Below, piece after piece: positions 36,586 through 45,108 of a DNA stretch of 64,000 nt. Source of the DNA: an uncultured Eubacteriales bacterium (lineage in GTDB: Bacteria; Bacillota; Clostridia; Oscillospirales; Acutalibacteraceae); assembly GCA_934457095.1 (NCBI GenBank), contig CAKSHJ010000002.1:69441-133440 (forward strand). Direction: 5' to 3'. Each line of letters begins with the position of its first letter. Positions within the stretch are counted from its first letter, which is position 1. A program made the translations under genes and the position numbers. The notes below the pieces were generated by a model, which ran no database searches, was not told the origin of the DNA, and worked only from the letters and a program-made list of their open reading frames with translations.

Positions 36586-36997
36586 ATATCCTACATATAA
36601 AGCTTCTTTTTTGAGTTGATTTTATTAAAAGATACGAAGATTTCTTTTGTGCAATTTATATAAATTTTGTAGGGTTTCAAAGAAATTGCGCGATTACGCT
36701 GTTTTTGTATATTTTGAGATTTTTATTATGCTTTAAGCCGAAAAATAGTGAGAAAAGCCTGATTTTCTTAATGCAATATTCATAATTTACAAGAAAATAT
36801 AAAAATTTTTATGCGTTTATACCATTTGTGGTTTTTTAATGAAAAAAAGTTGACATTAAGCGAAAACGGGTGTACAATATGGTCATAGCTTAACAGCTCT
36901 ATCAATCAGTAAACAAATACATTCTGCAAAAATTTACATATTTTTTGGAATGTTTGTTTTGTTTAAATTTTTCGACAGAAACAGGAGGTTATCAAAA
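36586..36997 (+). promoter_or_regulatory. Gene-free AT-rich interval with the urease promoter and leader
   Basis: This 412-base interval carries no gene. A strong promoter, TTGACA (36850-36855) and TACAAT (36873-36878) with a 17-base spacer and an extended TG, would give a leader of about 110 bases. Within the leader ACATTC (36919-36924) and GAATGT (36948-36953) with inner A/T pairing form a hairpin just ahead of the ureA ribosome binding site. The 260 bases before the promoter are AT-rich and otherwise featureless. Confidence 0.7.
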
Positions 36998-37300
36998 ATG
37001 AAACTAACACCAAGAGAACTCGAAAAGTTGCAAATGCACTGCATTGGCAAGCTGGCTGAAGAAAGAAAGGCAAGAGGCGTAAAACTCAACTATGTTGAAA
37101 CCATCGGCTATCTTTGTGCACAGCTGCACGAACTTGCAAGAGACGGCAAAACTGTTGTTGAGCTCATGCAATTGGGCACCAAAATGCTCACCAAAGCAGA
37201 CGTTATGGACGGTGTGCCGGAGATGATTCACGATGTTCAAATTGAGGCTACTTTCCCGGACGGCACCAAACTTGTAACTGTACACAATCCGGTTCAATAA
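36998..37300 (+). CDS. ureA: Urease gamma subunit
   Basis: A 100-residue UreA of normal length (MKLTPRELEKLQMH ... GVKLNYVETIGYL ... DGVPEMIHDVQIEATFPDGTKLVTVHNP). It forms the urease core with UreB and UreC in the cytoplasm. ATG 36998 follows AGGAGG. It is first in a full ureABC-EFG-D operon. Codon use in ureA-C (AAC, GGT, GCT, GAG) differs from neighbours and looks adapted to high expression. Confidence 0.97.
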   Translation: MKLTPRELEKLQMHCIGKLAEERKARGVKLNYVETIGYLCAQLHELARDGKTVVELMQLGTKMLTKADVMDGVPEMIHDVQIEATFPDGTKLVTVHNPVQ

Positions 37301-37325
37301 TTTTTAAAGAGAGGGGATCAGAAAC

Positions 37326-37688
37326 ATGCATATCGGAGAAGTTATTGTATTAGAGAGAGAAATCGAGCTTAATGCAAACAGAAAATCCATTCAACTGAAA
37401 GTTGTTCATAAGGGTGATAGACCGGTTCAGGTAGGCTCTCATTACCATTTCTTTGAGGTAAACAAAATGCTTCAGTTTGACAGAGCTGCTGCATTTGGTT
37501 ATCGCTTGGATGTTCCTTCCGGCAACGCTGTAAGATTTGAACCCGGCGAGGAAAAGGTTGTTACTTTGGTAGAATTGGGCGGCAACAAACGCGTGTTTGG
37601 TTTGAACAACCTGACAAACGACCAAGCTGTGCCTGCAAACTTGGAAAAAGCAATGGTAAACGCAAAACTGAAGGGCTTTATAAAATAA
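37326..37688 (+). CDS. ureB: Urease beta subunit
   Basis: A 120-residue UreB, with the conserved GDRPVQVGSHYHFFEVNK, RLDVPSGNAVRFEPGEEK and VTLVELGGNKRVFGLN. It is a structural, non-catalytic part of the urease trimer. GAGAGGGG precedes ATG 37326 and the ureC gene follows 30 bases after. Confidence 0.97.
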   Translation: MHIGEVIVLEREIELNANRKSIQLKVVHKGDRPVQVGSHYHFFEVNKMLQFDRAAAFGYRLDVPSGNAVRFEPGEEKVVTLVELGGNKRVFGLNNLTNDQAVPANLEKAMVNAKLKGFIK

Positions 37689-37718
37689 TTTAATTTATTT
37701 TAAGGAGGTAATGAGATC

Positions 37719-39431
37719 ATGAAAATTTCTGGACAACAATACTCGATGATGTACGGTCCAACCGTTGGAGATAAGGTAAGACTGGCTGATACGGATCTTA
37801 TCGTTGAGGTAGAGAGAGATTACACCACATTTGGTGATGAGTGCAAATTCGGCGGTGGCAAAACCCTGCGCGACGGTATGGGACAATCCGTTGAGGTGAC
37901 AAGCGCAACTGGCGAGCTGGATTTGGTTTTGACCAACGCTTTGGTTATTGACTACACTGGTATTTTTAAAGCTGATATCGGTATCAAAGACGGCGTTATC
38001 GCAGGTATCGGTAAAGCAGGTAACCCCTCTATTATGGATGGCGTTACTCCGGGCATGGTTGTTGGTGCAGGTACAGAGGCTCTTGCAACAGAGGGCTTGA
38101 TTGTAACTGCCGGCGGTATTGATACCCACATTCACTTCATTTGCCCGCAGCAAGTTGATACTTCCTTGTTCAGTGGTATCACAACTATGGCCGGTGGCGG
38201 TACTGGTCCGAACGATGGTACAAATGCTACCACATGTACTCCTGGCCCATGGAACTTGGCGATGATGCTCAAAGCTTCCGAAGAATATCCGATGAATATC
38301 CTGCTTTACGGTAAGGGTAACTGCTCTTTGCCGGGCGCTTTGGAAGAACAAATTGAAGCAGGTGCTGCTGGTCTTAAATTGCATGAGGACTGGGGCTCCA
38401 CTCCTGCCGCAATTGACTGCTGCTTGACCGTAGCTGACAAATACGACATTCAGGTTGCAATCCACACAGATACTCTTAACGAGGCTGGCTGTGTGGAGGA
38501 TACTATGGATGCTATTGCTGGCAGAACCATGCATACCTTCCATACAGAGGGCGCAGGCGGCGGTCACGCACCTGACATCATCAAGGTTGCAGGTTTCCCG
38601 AACATTTTGCCTGCTTCCACAAACCCGACTATGCCTTACACAGTAAATACGCTTGACGAGCACTTGGATATGTTGATGGTTTGCCACCACTTGGATAACA
38701 GAATTCCGGAAGACGTTGCTTTTGCTGATTCCAGAATCCGTCCTGAAACCATCGCAGCTGAAGACGTTCTGCATGACATGGGTGTATTCTCCATCATGTC
38801 TTCCGACTCTCAAGCTATGGGTCGTCCTGCTGAGGTTATTACAAGAACTTGGCAGGCAGCTCACAAAATGAAAAAACAACGCGGCAAATTGCCTGAGGAT
38901 TCTGCTGATAACGATAACTTCCGTGTAAAAAGATATGTATCCAAATATACAATTAACCCAGCTATCGCTCAAGGTATTTCCCATGTTGTAGGTTCTGTTG
39001 AGGTTGGTAAATTTGCTGACTTGGTAGTATGGTCTCCGGCATTCTTCGGCGTAAAACCTGAGATTATCATCAAAGGCGGCGCTGTTATTGCTTCTAGAAT
39101 GGGCGATGCAAACGCTTCCATTCCGACTGTACAACCGGTTATTTATAAACACATGTTTGGTGCACACGGCACTGCTAAATATGATACTTGCATCACTTTT
39201 GTTTCCAAGGTTTCTATTGAGAACGGTATTCAAGAGAAATTGGGCTTGCAAAAGAGAGTTGAGGCTGTTTATGGTTGCCGTGATATTGGTAAAAAAGACC
39301 TCAAATTCAACGATGCAACTCCTGAGTTGACCGTTGATCCGGAAACATATGTAGTTAAAGCTGACGGTGTTCTGCTTACCTGCGAGGTTTCCAAAGAGTT
39401 GCCGTTGACACAACTGTACTACTTGTTCTAA
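37719..39431 (+). CDS. ureC: Urease alpha (catalytic) subunit
   Basis: A 570-residue UreC that hydrolyses urea to ammonia and carbamate with a dinuclear nickel site. Nickel ligands are visible: GGIDTHIHFICP (two His), GAAGLKLHEDWG (carbamylated Lys), VAIHTDTLNE, HTFHTEGAGGGHAPD, and the aspartate in MSSDSQAMGR. The flap histidine lies in VCHHLDNRIPEDVAFADSRIR. AAGGAGG precedes ATG 37719. A gap of 235 bases separates it from ureE. Confidence 0.98.
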   Translation: MKISGQQYSMMYGPTVGDKVRLADTDLIVEVERDYTTFGDECKFGGGKTLRDGMGQSVEVTSATGELDLVLTNALVIDYTGIFKADIGIKDGVIAGIGKAGNPSIMDGVTPGMVVGAGTEALATEGLIVTAGGIDTHIHFICPQQVDTSLFSGITTMAGGGTGPNDGTNATTCTPGPWNLAMMLKASEEYPMNILLYGKGNCSLPGALEEQIEAGAAGLKLHEDWGSTPAAIDCCLTVADKYDIQVAIHTDTLNEAGCVEDTMDAIAGRTMHTFHTEGAGGGHAPDIIKVAGFPNILPASTNPTMPYTVNTLDEHLDMLMVCHHLDNRIPEDVAFADSRIRPETIAAEDVLHDMGVFSIMSSDSQAMGRPAEVITRTWQAAHKMKKQRGKLPEDSADNDNFRVKRYVSKYTINPAIAQGISHVVGSVEVGKFADLVVWSPAFFGVKPEIIIKGGAVIASRMGDANASIPTVQPVIYKHMFGAHGTAKYDTCITFVSKVSIENGIQEKLGLQKRVEAVYGCRDIGKKDLKFNDATPELTVDPETYVVKADGVLLTCEVSKELPLTQLYYLF

Positions 39432-39666
39432 TTTTCAATTTTAGAATAAAAAGTATATTATAAAGTTTGGTTTAGTAGTCGCTGTTCGCACAGGATAGTG
39501 ACTACTTTCCAAATAATCACAAAATTGCGTACGCTGTAAAAATACGCAGGAATTTGATTGATTTTTTGGGGATAATTATGCCAAGCGCATTTGGTATAGG
39601 CTTCTTGATTCTGCGCAATATCTTTGAATAAGGGGAAGTAAACTTCAAATTAGGAGAATTTTAACT
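39432..39666 (+). promoter_or_regulatory. ureC-ureE intergenic region with hairpin and a possible 17-residue leader peptide
   Basis: AGTAGTCGCT (39474-39483) pairs with AGTGACTACT (39497-39506) with one wobble; no clean T-run follows, so it may mark an mRNA end or processing site rather than a strong terminator. Further down, ATG 39578 with GGGG in front opens a 17-codon reading frame ending at 39631 (MPSAFGIGFLILRNIFE). It could be a leader peptide or chance. Confidence 0.4.
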
Positions 39667-40140
39667 ATGTTATGCGAGCAAATTTTGGGTACATTAAGTG
39701 ATGAGAAATTTCAAAAACTGAAGGTGGATTATGTAGACATTGAATGGCATGAGGCCTTCAAAAAGCTACATAAAAAGAAAACGCAGGCGGGTCGTGACCT
39801 TGGAATTTCATTAGGGAATGATATTTTAACCAGAGGGCTTAATCAAGATGATGTGCTCTATGTGGATGGGGATACGGCCATTGCCGTGAATATTCCGCCG
39901 TGCGAGGCTTTGGTAATCACTGTGGACGATGATGTGCGCATGGTTGCAAAGATTTGTTACGAAATTGGAAATAAACACGCAACCCTGTTTCGGGGTGAAG
40001 GCGACTATCAGTTTATTACTCCACTTGATTTGCCAATCAAAGCGCTGATGGAAAAAATAGGCGTTAAAGTTGAACGCAAAACCGTTAAATTCGACTTTAA
40101 AAAGAAAATTTCTTCCTCAATTAACGCACATACGCATTAA
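39667..40140 (+). CDS. ureE: Urease accessory protein UreE
   Basis: A 157-residue nickel chaperone that delivers Ni to the urease maturation complex. Features include GRDLGISLGNDILTRGLNQDDVLY, a central AKICYEIGNKHATLF with the conserved GN(K/R)H nickel-binding histidine, and a short His-containing tail (NAHTH) instead of a long His-rich one. ATG 39667 is preceded by AGGAG. Confidence 0.94.
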   Translation: MLCEQILGTLSDEKFQKLKVDYVDIEWHEAFKKLHKKKTQAGRDLGISLGNDILTRGLNQDDVLYVDGDTAIAVNIPPCEALVITVDDDVRMVAKICYEIGNKHATLFRGEGDYQFITPLDLPIKALMEKIGVKVERKTVKFDFKKKISSSINAHTH

Positions 40141-40155
40141 TCAATGAAGTGAAAT

Positions 40156-40204
40156 CCGCCATCATTTTTCAGCGACAAAATGATGGCGGTATTTCTTTGT
40201 CGCT
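40156..40204 (+). promoter_or_regulatory. Two mutually exclusive hairpins between ureE and ureF
   Basis: CCGCCATCATTTT (40156-40168) pairs perfectly with AAAATGATGGCGG (40177-40189), followed by a T-rich stretch. A second stem, AGCGACAAA (40171-40179) with TTTGTCGCT (40196-40204), uses the loop and edge of the first, so both cannot form together. This arrangement suggests attenuation or differential expression of ureF-G-D; the trigger is unknown. Confidence 0.6.
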
Positions 40205-40227
40205 AAATAACTGCGGAGAGAAAAGTT

Positions 40228-40914
40228 ATGAACGAAAATCAACTATTTATTCTGTTACAGGTCAATGATGCGCTGTTTCCAATCGGTGGTTATTCCCACT
40301 CTTACGGCTTGGAAACCTATATGCAAAAGGGCATTGTAAACAGTGGAGAAACAGCGCTGGCTTTTATGAAAAGCAGTATTAAAAACAGCTTTTTATATTC
40401 CGAACTGCTTCCGGCACGCCTTGCTTATGAATATGCCCAAGCAAATCAGGTAGAAAAAATTGCAGAGCTTGAAGAATTGGTTGAGGCAAGCAAATCTCCC
40501 ATTGAGATTCGTGCAGCGGCGCAAAAATTGGGTTCTCGCTTTGTAAAAACTGTGCTGAGCATGCAGGTGCCGTATAGCTCTGAGGTATTTGCGCGTTATG
40601 TGGAAGCTGTAAAACAGCCAACCTATGCAATTGCTTACGGTGTATTTTGCGCCGCTGTCGGCATTGACATGAGACGAGCCATGGAATCCTTCTTATACAC
40701 CAATACCTCCGGTAAGGTGGTCAGCTGTGTGAAAACGATTCCGCTTAGCCAAACGCAGGGGCAGCAAATTTTGCAGGAATGCCACGCAACTTTTACTGAG
40801 GTTTTGGACCGGTTGGAGTCTCTTACGGAGCGTGAACTTTGCCGTTCCACCCCTGGATTTGATGTTCGCTGCATGCAGCACGAAACCTTGTATAGCAGAC
40901 TATATATGTCTTAA
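40228..40914 (+). CDS. ureF: Urease accessory protein UreF
   Basis: A 228-residue UreF, part of the UreD-UreF-UreG complex that activates apo-urease. The N terminus NDALFPIGGYSHSYGLETYMQKG is the family signature. It is all-helical in pattern with KVVSCVKTIPLSQTQGQQIL near the C terminus. GGAGAG precedes ATG 40228; ureG starts 25 bases after its stop. Confidence 0.96.
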   Translation: MNENQLFILLQVNDALFPIGGYSHSYGLETYMQKGIVNSGETALAFMKSSIKNSFLYSELLPARLAYEYAQANQVEKIAELEELVEASKSPIEIRAAAQKLGSRFVKTVLSMQVPYSSEVFARYVEAVKQPTYAIAYGVFCAAVGIDMRRAMESFLYTNTSGKVVSCVKTIPLSQTQGQQILQECHATFTEVLDRLESLTERELCRSTPGFDVRCMQHETLYSRLYMS

Positions 40915-40939
40915 TGGATTTTTAGGAGGAAAATAAACT

Positions 40940-41551
40940 ATGGCTTACAAAAAAATTGGTGTTGCCGGTCCGGTTGGTTCCGGTAAAACTGCCTTGATTG
41001 AGGCTGTTACCCGCGAAATGGCAAAGGATTACAGCATCGGCGTTATTACCAACGATATTTACACCAAGGAGGATGCAGAGTTTTTGGCAAAAAACAGCGT
41101 TATGCCAAGAGACCGTATCATTGGTGTGGAAACCGGAGGTTGTCCGCATACTGCAATTCGTGAGGATGCTTCCATGAATTTGGAGGCAGTTGACGAGTTG
41201 GTAGAAAAATTTCCGGATATTGAGCTTGTTTTTGTAGAAAGCGGCGGTGATAATCTCTCGGCAACTTTTAGCCCGGAATTGGTAGATGCTACTATTTTCG
41301 TAATTGACGTTGCCGAGGGCGATAAGATTCCGCGTAAGGGCGGTCCCGGTATCACTCGTTCCGATTTGCTGGTGATTAACAAAATTGAGCTTGCTCCCTA
41401 TGTAAACGCCAGCTTGGAGGTTATGGAGAGGGACTCTAAAAAAATGAGAGGGGACAAACCCTTTATTTTTGCTAACGTTAGAAGCCACGACGGTGTGGAT
41501 GCAATCATCAAATGGATTAAATCCGACGTATTGCTTGAGGACTTAAAATAA
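40940..41551 (+). CDS. ureG: Urease accessory GTPase UreG
   Basis: A 203-residue SIMIBI GTPase that powers nickel insertion. Walker A is GVAGPVGSGKTALIE, the nickel-binding CPH motif is in ETGGCPHTAIREDAS, and VFVESGGDNLSATFSPEL and DLLVINKIELAPYV follow. AGGAGG precedes ATG 40940. Sits between ureF and ureD. Confidence 0.98.
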   Translation: MAYKKIGVAGPVGSGKTALIEAVTREMAKDYSIGVITNDIYTKEDAEFLAKNSVMPRDRIIGVETGGCPHTAIREDASMNLEAVDELVEKFPDIELVFVESGGDNLSATFSPELVDATIFVIDVAEGDKIPRKGGPGITRSDLLVINKIELAPYVNASLEVMERDSKKMRGDKPFIFANVRSHDGVDAIIKWIKSDVLLEDLK

Positions 41552-41570
41552 TTCAGGGAGAATTTGTGAT

Positions 41571-42374
41571 ATGGAAAACACATCAAAAAACAATTACCCC
41601 AAAACCTGTGTTTTAAGCGTAACGGCTGATGTAAAAGACGGTCAAAATTATGTCAGTGATGTTTATTTCACGTCTCCGTTTAAAATTATGAAGCCGTTTC
41701 ATATCAATAAGCATTATATGACGGTGATGATGCAAACCGCTTCGGCAGGCATTTTAAAGGGCGATACGCAGGAGTTGAATTTTAAGGTTTGCGACAACGC
41801 AGCTATGGAATTGACGGCGCAGTCCTATGAAAAGCTTCATAAAATGGACGGCGGCAGCGCACGCAGAGATTGTACCATTGAGGTGGGAAAAAATGCTTTA
41901 CTCAAATACAGTCCGCTGCCCACCATTCCGTTTTCGGATTCCGGCTTTGACAGCACCATTTCCGCCGAGCTTACAGACGATACCTCCAAGCTGATTTTGA
42001 TGGAGATTTTGACCAGCGGTAGGGTGGCCTATGGCGAAACCTTTGAATATCGGTATTATAATTCTTTGATTACCGTGCGCAAGGCGGGTAAGCTGATTTA
42101 TAATGATAATACGATGTTCAACCCCGCAGAGGGCGAAATGAACAGCATTGGCGTATATGAGGGCTATACGCATATGGCGAACCTGCTTTTCTTCAATATG
42201 CAGGACAAGGCCTCCAACTTGGAGCTGATTCGCGGTATTATTGATGAAACGCCGAATGTGACCGGCGGCGCTTCTATTATCCAAAGCGGAGATACCTCAG
42301 TTAAATTGCTGGGCTCTACTTCTCAGGAATTGTATAACCTTTGCGAGAAAATTTCCAAAGCAGTATTAGACTAA
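41571..42374 (+). CDS. ureD: Urease accessory protein UreD (UreH)
   Basis: A 267-residue scaffold for urease activation, last in the operon. Conserved features are YFTSPFKIMKPF, ASAGILKGDTQELN, LTAQSYEKLHKM, the central YSPLPTIPFSDSGF and EILTSGRVAYGETF. It is divergent in sequence, as UreD proteins are, but context and motifs agree. A terminator follows its stop at once. No urea or nickel transporter gene is adjacent. Confidence 0.93.
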   Translation: MENTSKNNYPKTCVLSVTADVKDGQNYVSDVYFTSPFKIMKPFHINKHYMTVMMQTASAGILKGDTQELNFKVCDNAAMELTAQSYEKLHKMDGGSARRDCTIEVGKNALLKYSPLPTIPFSDSGFDSTISAELTDDTSKLILMEILTSGRVAYGETFEYRYYNSLITVRKAGKLIYNDNTMFNPAEGEMNSIGVYEGYTHMANLLFFNMQDKASNLELIRGIIDETPNVTGGASIIQSGDTSVKLLGSTSQELYNLCEKISKAVLD

Positions 42375-42379
42375 AAAAC

Positions 42380-42416
42380 AAAGCAGATACTTGAGAAAGT
42401 ATCTGCTTTTTGTTTT
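42380..42416. terminator. Terminator of the urease operon (bidirectional)
   Basis: AAAGCAGATACTT and AAGTATCTGCTTT form a 13-base stem followed by TTGTTTT; the convergent DUF4364-like gene ends at 42418. Confidence 0.88.
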
Positions 42417-42417
42417 A

Positions 42418-43017
42418 TTAGTATTGCTCAAATAGTTCCCTGAGTAAATCGCGGTTATCCGTTACGCTGGCAAGTAAAATGCTGTATATCCGCTGCGGAT
42501 CTTTGTGAAATTTCTCTTTTACCAGACGCGCCTGATATAGGTCCGGTACAAAAATAGTCAACGTCATCAGGTTTGTTTCTCCACCGGAAATATGACAGGC
42601 AACCTGATATCCCTGCTTTAGCGGCGTAATTTCTACCCGATTTTCGTGTTCGCGCTTGGCCTTTGCCAGCAAATTGACAGCGGCTGCCACCGCGCGGTCT
42701 TTTACAGAAGTTGGTAGTGTGGCATCGAGTTGTTTTGCAATATTGCGGGAAACTTCATTGCATAAAACACAATCCTGCTTGAGGTCGAACTGATTATAAG
42801 AAACTGCGTCTATGGTGCCTTTTTCCACCATTTCGGCAAGCGCGTCCATTACCTCGAAGTAGTTGGCAAGACCGTTTTCCTGCATAATTTGTATCACATC
42901 TTGTTTAGCAAGCGGCGCCTTGATGCCGCATAATAAATAGCAAATCAGCAGGCGTATTTCATTTTTTGTGCGCAAGCCGCCCGGCTCGATTCCGCCGGTC
43001 AGTGCGTCAAATTCCAT
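42418..43017 (-). CDS. DUF4364 family protein
   Basis: A 199-residue protein. The N-terminal half reads as a winged helix (NEIRLLICYLLCGIKAPLAKQDVIQIMQ), followed by a mixed alpha/beta C-terminal part. It resembles DUF4364, a clostridial family of probable DNA-binding regulators. ATG 43017 is six bases after GAGGTG and is preferred over GTG 43026. The function is unknown; the neighbouring gene on the same strand is another regulator. Confidence 0.7.
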   Translation of the reverse strand: MEFDALTGGIEPGGLRTKNEIRLLICYLLCGIKAPLAKQDVIQIMQENGLANYFEVMDALAEMVEKGTIDAVSYNQFDLKQDCVLCNEVSRNIAKQLDATLPTSVKDRAVAAAVNLLAKAKREHENRVEITPLKQGYQVACHISGGETNLMTLTIFVPDLYQARLVKEKFHKDPQRIYSILLASVTDNRDLLRELFEQY

Positions 43018-43070
43018 AGTGTTCACCTCTTTTCTAATATCTTATCATAAATTGCTACGTACTTCAAATG

Positions 43071-43105
43071 AAAAAAAGAGCATACCCAAAAATTGGCGGG
43101 TATGC
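43071..43105 (-). terminator. Terminator of the second XRE gene
   Basis: On the minus strand GCATACCC and GGGTATGC pair, followed by CTTTTTTT. Confidence 0.85.
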
Positions 43106-43531
43106 TTAACTTTTTTCATTTTTAGAGCTGGAGCGTTGCATGGCGACATCTTGTTCCATTAGCTTCATGGCAGCGTGTTTGGTTTTCTCAGAGCTGATGC
43201 GGTAGAATGCGATTAATTGTTTTTCTTCTGCGGACAAATTATAAATAAAACTGTCGTTGGAGGTGATGTCTTTATTTCTGGCAGAGAAAAGGGGTGTTTT
43301 ACTGTCGTGCATTTGATGCATGGTGACCAAATCCTGACCTAAAAGCTCCTCAATGCCCACGCCGAATAATTTTGCGAGAATGAAGAGGGTTTCCCAGCTG
43401 GGCGAGGTTCTTCCGAGTTCGTAATAGGTGTAGGTGGAACGGTCAATGTTCAAAATTTTAGCCATATGCTGCTGTGTATAGCCAAAATTCTCTCTCAGCA
43501 TGCGCAATTTCTGCCCCATTTCAACGCTGAA
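43106..43531 (-). CDS. XRE-family transcriptional regulator
   Basis: A 141-residue protein with a clear N-terminal helix-turn-helix (LRENFGYTQQHMAKILNIDRSTYTYYE) and a helical C-terminal tail rich in Lys and Ser. The likely start is TTG 43531, six bases after AGGAGG; the first in-frame ATG downstream is poorly spaced. A TATAAT on the minus strand at 43577-43572 is a probable -10. The target is unknown. Confidence 0.85.
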   Translation of the reverse strand, partial: FSVEMGQKLRMLRENFGYTQQHMAKILNIDRSTYTYYELGRTSPSWETLFILAKLFGVGIEELLGQDLVTMHQMHDSKTPLFSARNKDITSNDSFIYNLSAEEKQLIAFYRISSEKTKHAAMKLMEQDVAMQRSSSKNEKS

Positions 43532-43682
43532 CAAGATACCCCTCCTACTCCAGAAAATTTTTCCTGCTTCCATTATAAGGCCAGGCTAACGAGCTGTTTG
43601 TTTAATGTGACTATTATTCACCGCAAAACGGAAATTACACCTAATTATTCTGTGGGCATAGAATAATATAACGGCAAACACC

Positions 43683-43711
43683 TTGACGAACTTGCATTCT
43701 TGCCGTATAAT
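43683..43711 (+). promoter_or_regulatory. Promoter of the phosphoglycerate mutase gene
   Basis: TTGACG (43683-43688) and TATAAT (43706-43711), 17 bases apart. Confidence 0.78.
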
Positions 43712-43748
43712 ACAAGAGAATGACACGAAAATGACAGGGGGAGAGCGG

Positions 43749-44963
43749 ATGAAATATATCGTAATATTAGGCGACGGTATGGCAGATTTGCTGGTACAGG
43801 AATTAGGCAATCAAACGCCGCTGGACTGCGCAAAACACCCGAATATGGATTTTATTGCGAAAAACGGCATTTGCGGTTTGGCGCAAACCGTGCCGCAGGG
43901 TATGCCGCCCGGCAGCGATACCGCGAATCTTTCCGCAATGGGCTACGACCCTAAGGTGTATTATACGGGGCGCTCTCCGCTGGAGGCTGTGAGCATGGGA
44001 ATTGATTTGGCGTTGACGGATGTAACTTATCGTTGCAATACTGTGACGCTCTCTGAGGCCGCCGATTATGAGGACTGCACGATGCTGGATTACAGTGCCG
44101 GGGAAATTTCAACGGAAGAATCCTCTCGAATCATTCGGGATTTAAACGCGCAGTTTCATAACGAGAAGCTGACTTTGTATCCGGGTGTGAGCTACCGCCA
44201 TTGCTTGGTATTGAAACATGCGCAGGACGGCGCACAAACTACGCCTCCGCACGATATTTTAGAGAAGCCCATTACAAACTATTTGCCAAAGGGACAAAAT
44301 GCGGACCTGCTTTTGGACATGATGAAGCGTTCCCGCGAACTGCTCAAAGACCATCCGGTTAATCGTGCGCGTATTGCAAGTGGTAAGGCTCCGGTGTCCT
44401 CGCTGTGGTTTTGGGGCGAGGGCAGAAAGCCCAATTTGACGCCCTTTGCAGAAAAATATCATGTAAAGGGCAGTGTGATTTCAGCTGTTGATTTAATCAA
44501 GGGTATTGGTATTTGCGCGGGTTTGAACAGTATAGATGTACCGGGCGCTATCGGTACGGTGCATACCAATTTTGAAGGCAAGGCGCAGGCTGCAATAGAC
44601 GCTTTGCAAAACGGCAGCGATTTTGTTTATGTGCATTTGGAGGCGCCCGATGAATGCGGGCATCAACACGATATTGAAAATAAGGTACGCTCCATTGAAT
44701 TGATTGACGGGAAAATTATTGCACCGATTATGGGCGCTATGCAGGCTGCAGGGGAGGATTTCAGTATATTGGTATTGCCGGATCATCCGACGCCGTTGCA
44801 GTTGAGGACCCATACGGCAGACCCGGTTCCGTTTGCGCTTTATAGGAGCAATGCACCGCAGGATAGCGGAGTTTCGTGTTACAATGAAAAAGCAGCAAAG
44901 TCTACCGGCGTATTTGTACCGCAGGGGTATCGGCTTATGGAAATGCTGATTTCTCAAAATTAA
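43749..44963 (+). CDS. Cofactor-independent phosphoglycerate mutase (ApgM-like)
   Basis: A 404-residue metalloenzyme of the alkaline phosphatase superfamily, archaeal-type iPGM. It begins KYIVILGDGMADLLVQELG and has the catalytic serine region MPPGSDTANLSAMGYDP. VHLEAPDECGHQHD and VLPDHPTPLQLRTH carry metal ligands. It interconverts 3- and 2-phosphoglycerate in glycolysis. GGGGGAGAG precedes ATG 43749. A homologous role in homoserine phosphorylation has been noted for relatives, so phosphoglycerate mutase is the more likely but not the only option. Confidence 0.9.
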   Translation: MKYIVILGDGMADLLVQELGNQTPLDCAKHPNMDFIAKNGICGLAQTVPQGMPPGSDTANLSAMGYDPKVYYTGRSPLEAVSMGIDLALTDVTYRCNTVTLSEAADYEDCTMLDYSAGEISTEESSRIIRDLNAQFHNEKLTLYPGVSYRHCLVLKHAQDGAQTTPPHDILEKPITNYLPKGQNADLLLDMMKRSRELLKDHPVNRARIASGKAPVSSLWFWGEGRKPNLTPFAEKYHVKGSVISAVDLIKGIGICAGLNSIDVPGAIGTVHTNFEGKAQAAIDALQNGSDFVYVHLEAPDECGHQHDIENKVRSIELIDGKIIAPIMGAMQAAGEDFSILVLPDHPTPLQLRTHTADPVPFALYRSNAPQDSGVSCYNEKAAKSTGVFVPQGYRLMEMLISQN

Positions 44964-44993
44964 ATAAGTTGGGAGGCGCGACCTCCTAAATAT

Positions 44994-45069
44994 GCTACTA
45001 TGGCTCAGTTGGTAGAGCAGCTGATTCGTAATCAGCAGGTCGCCGGTTCAAGTCCGGCTAGTAGCTCCA
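44994..45069 (+). tRNA. tRNA-Thr (anticodon CGT)
   Basis: A 76-base cloverleaf with CCA encoded. Acceptor GCTACTA pairs with TAGTAGC, the D arm contains GCTCAGTTGGTAGAGC, the anticodon stem GCTGA/TCAGC holds TTCGTAA (anticodon CGT, reading ACG), and the T arm is GCCGGTTCAAGTCCGGC. Confidence 0.96.
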
Positions 45070-45075
45070 GACTGA

Positions 45076-45108
45076 GTCTAGACACACTTTCGTGTCTAGA
45101 CTTTTTTG
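45076..45108 (+). terminator. Terminator after tRNA-Thr
   Basis: AGTCTAGACAC and GTGTCTAGACT pair over 11 bases, followed by TTTTTT. Confidence 0.9.

Noticed and set aside
37695..39413. 572-codon open frame antisense to ureC
   Set aside because: It mirrors ureC fully. Biased codon use in ureC explains the lack of stops; there is no ribosome binding site or protein signature.
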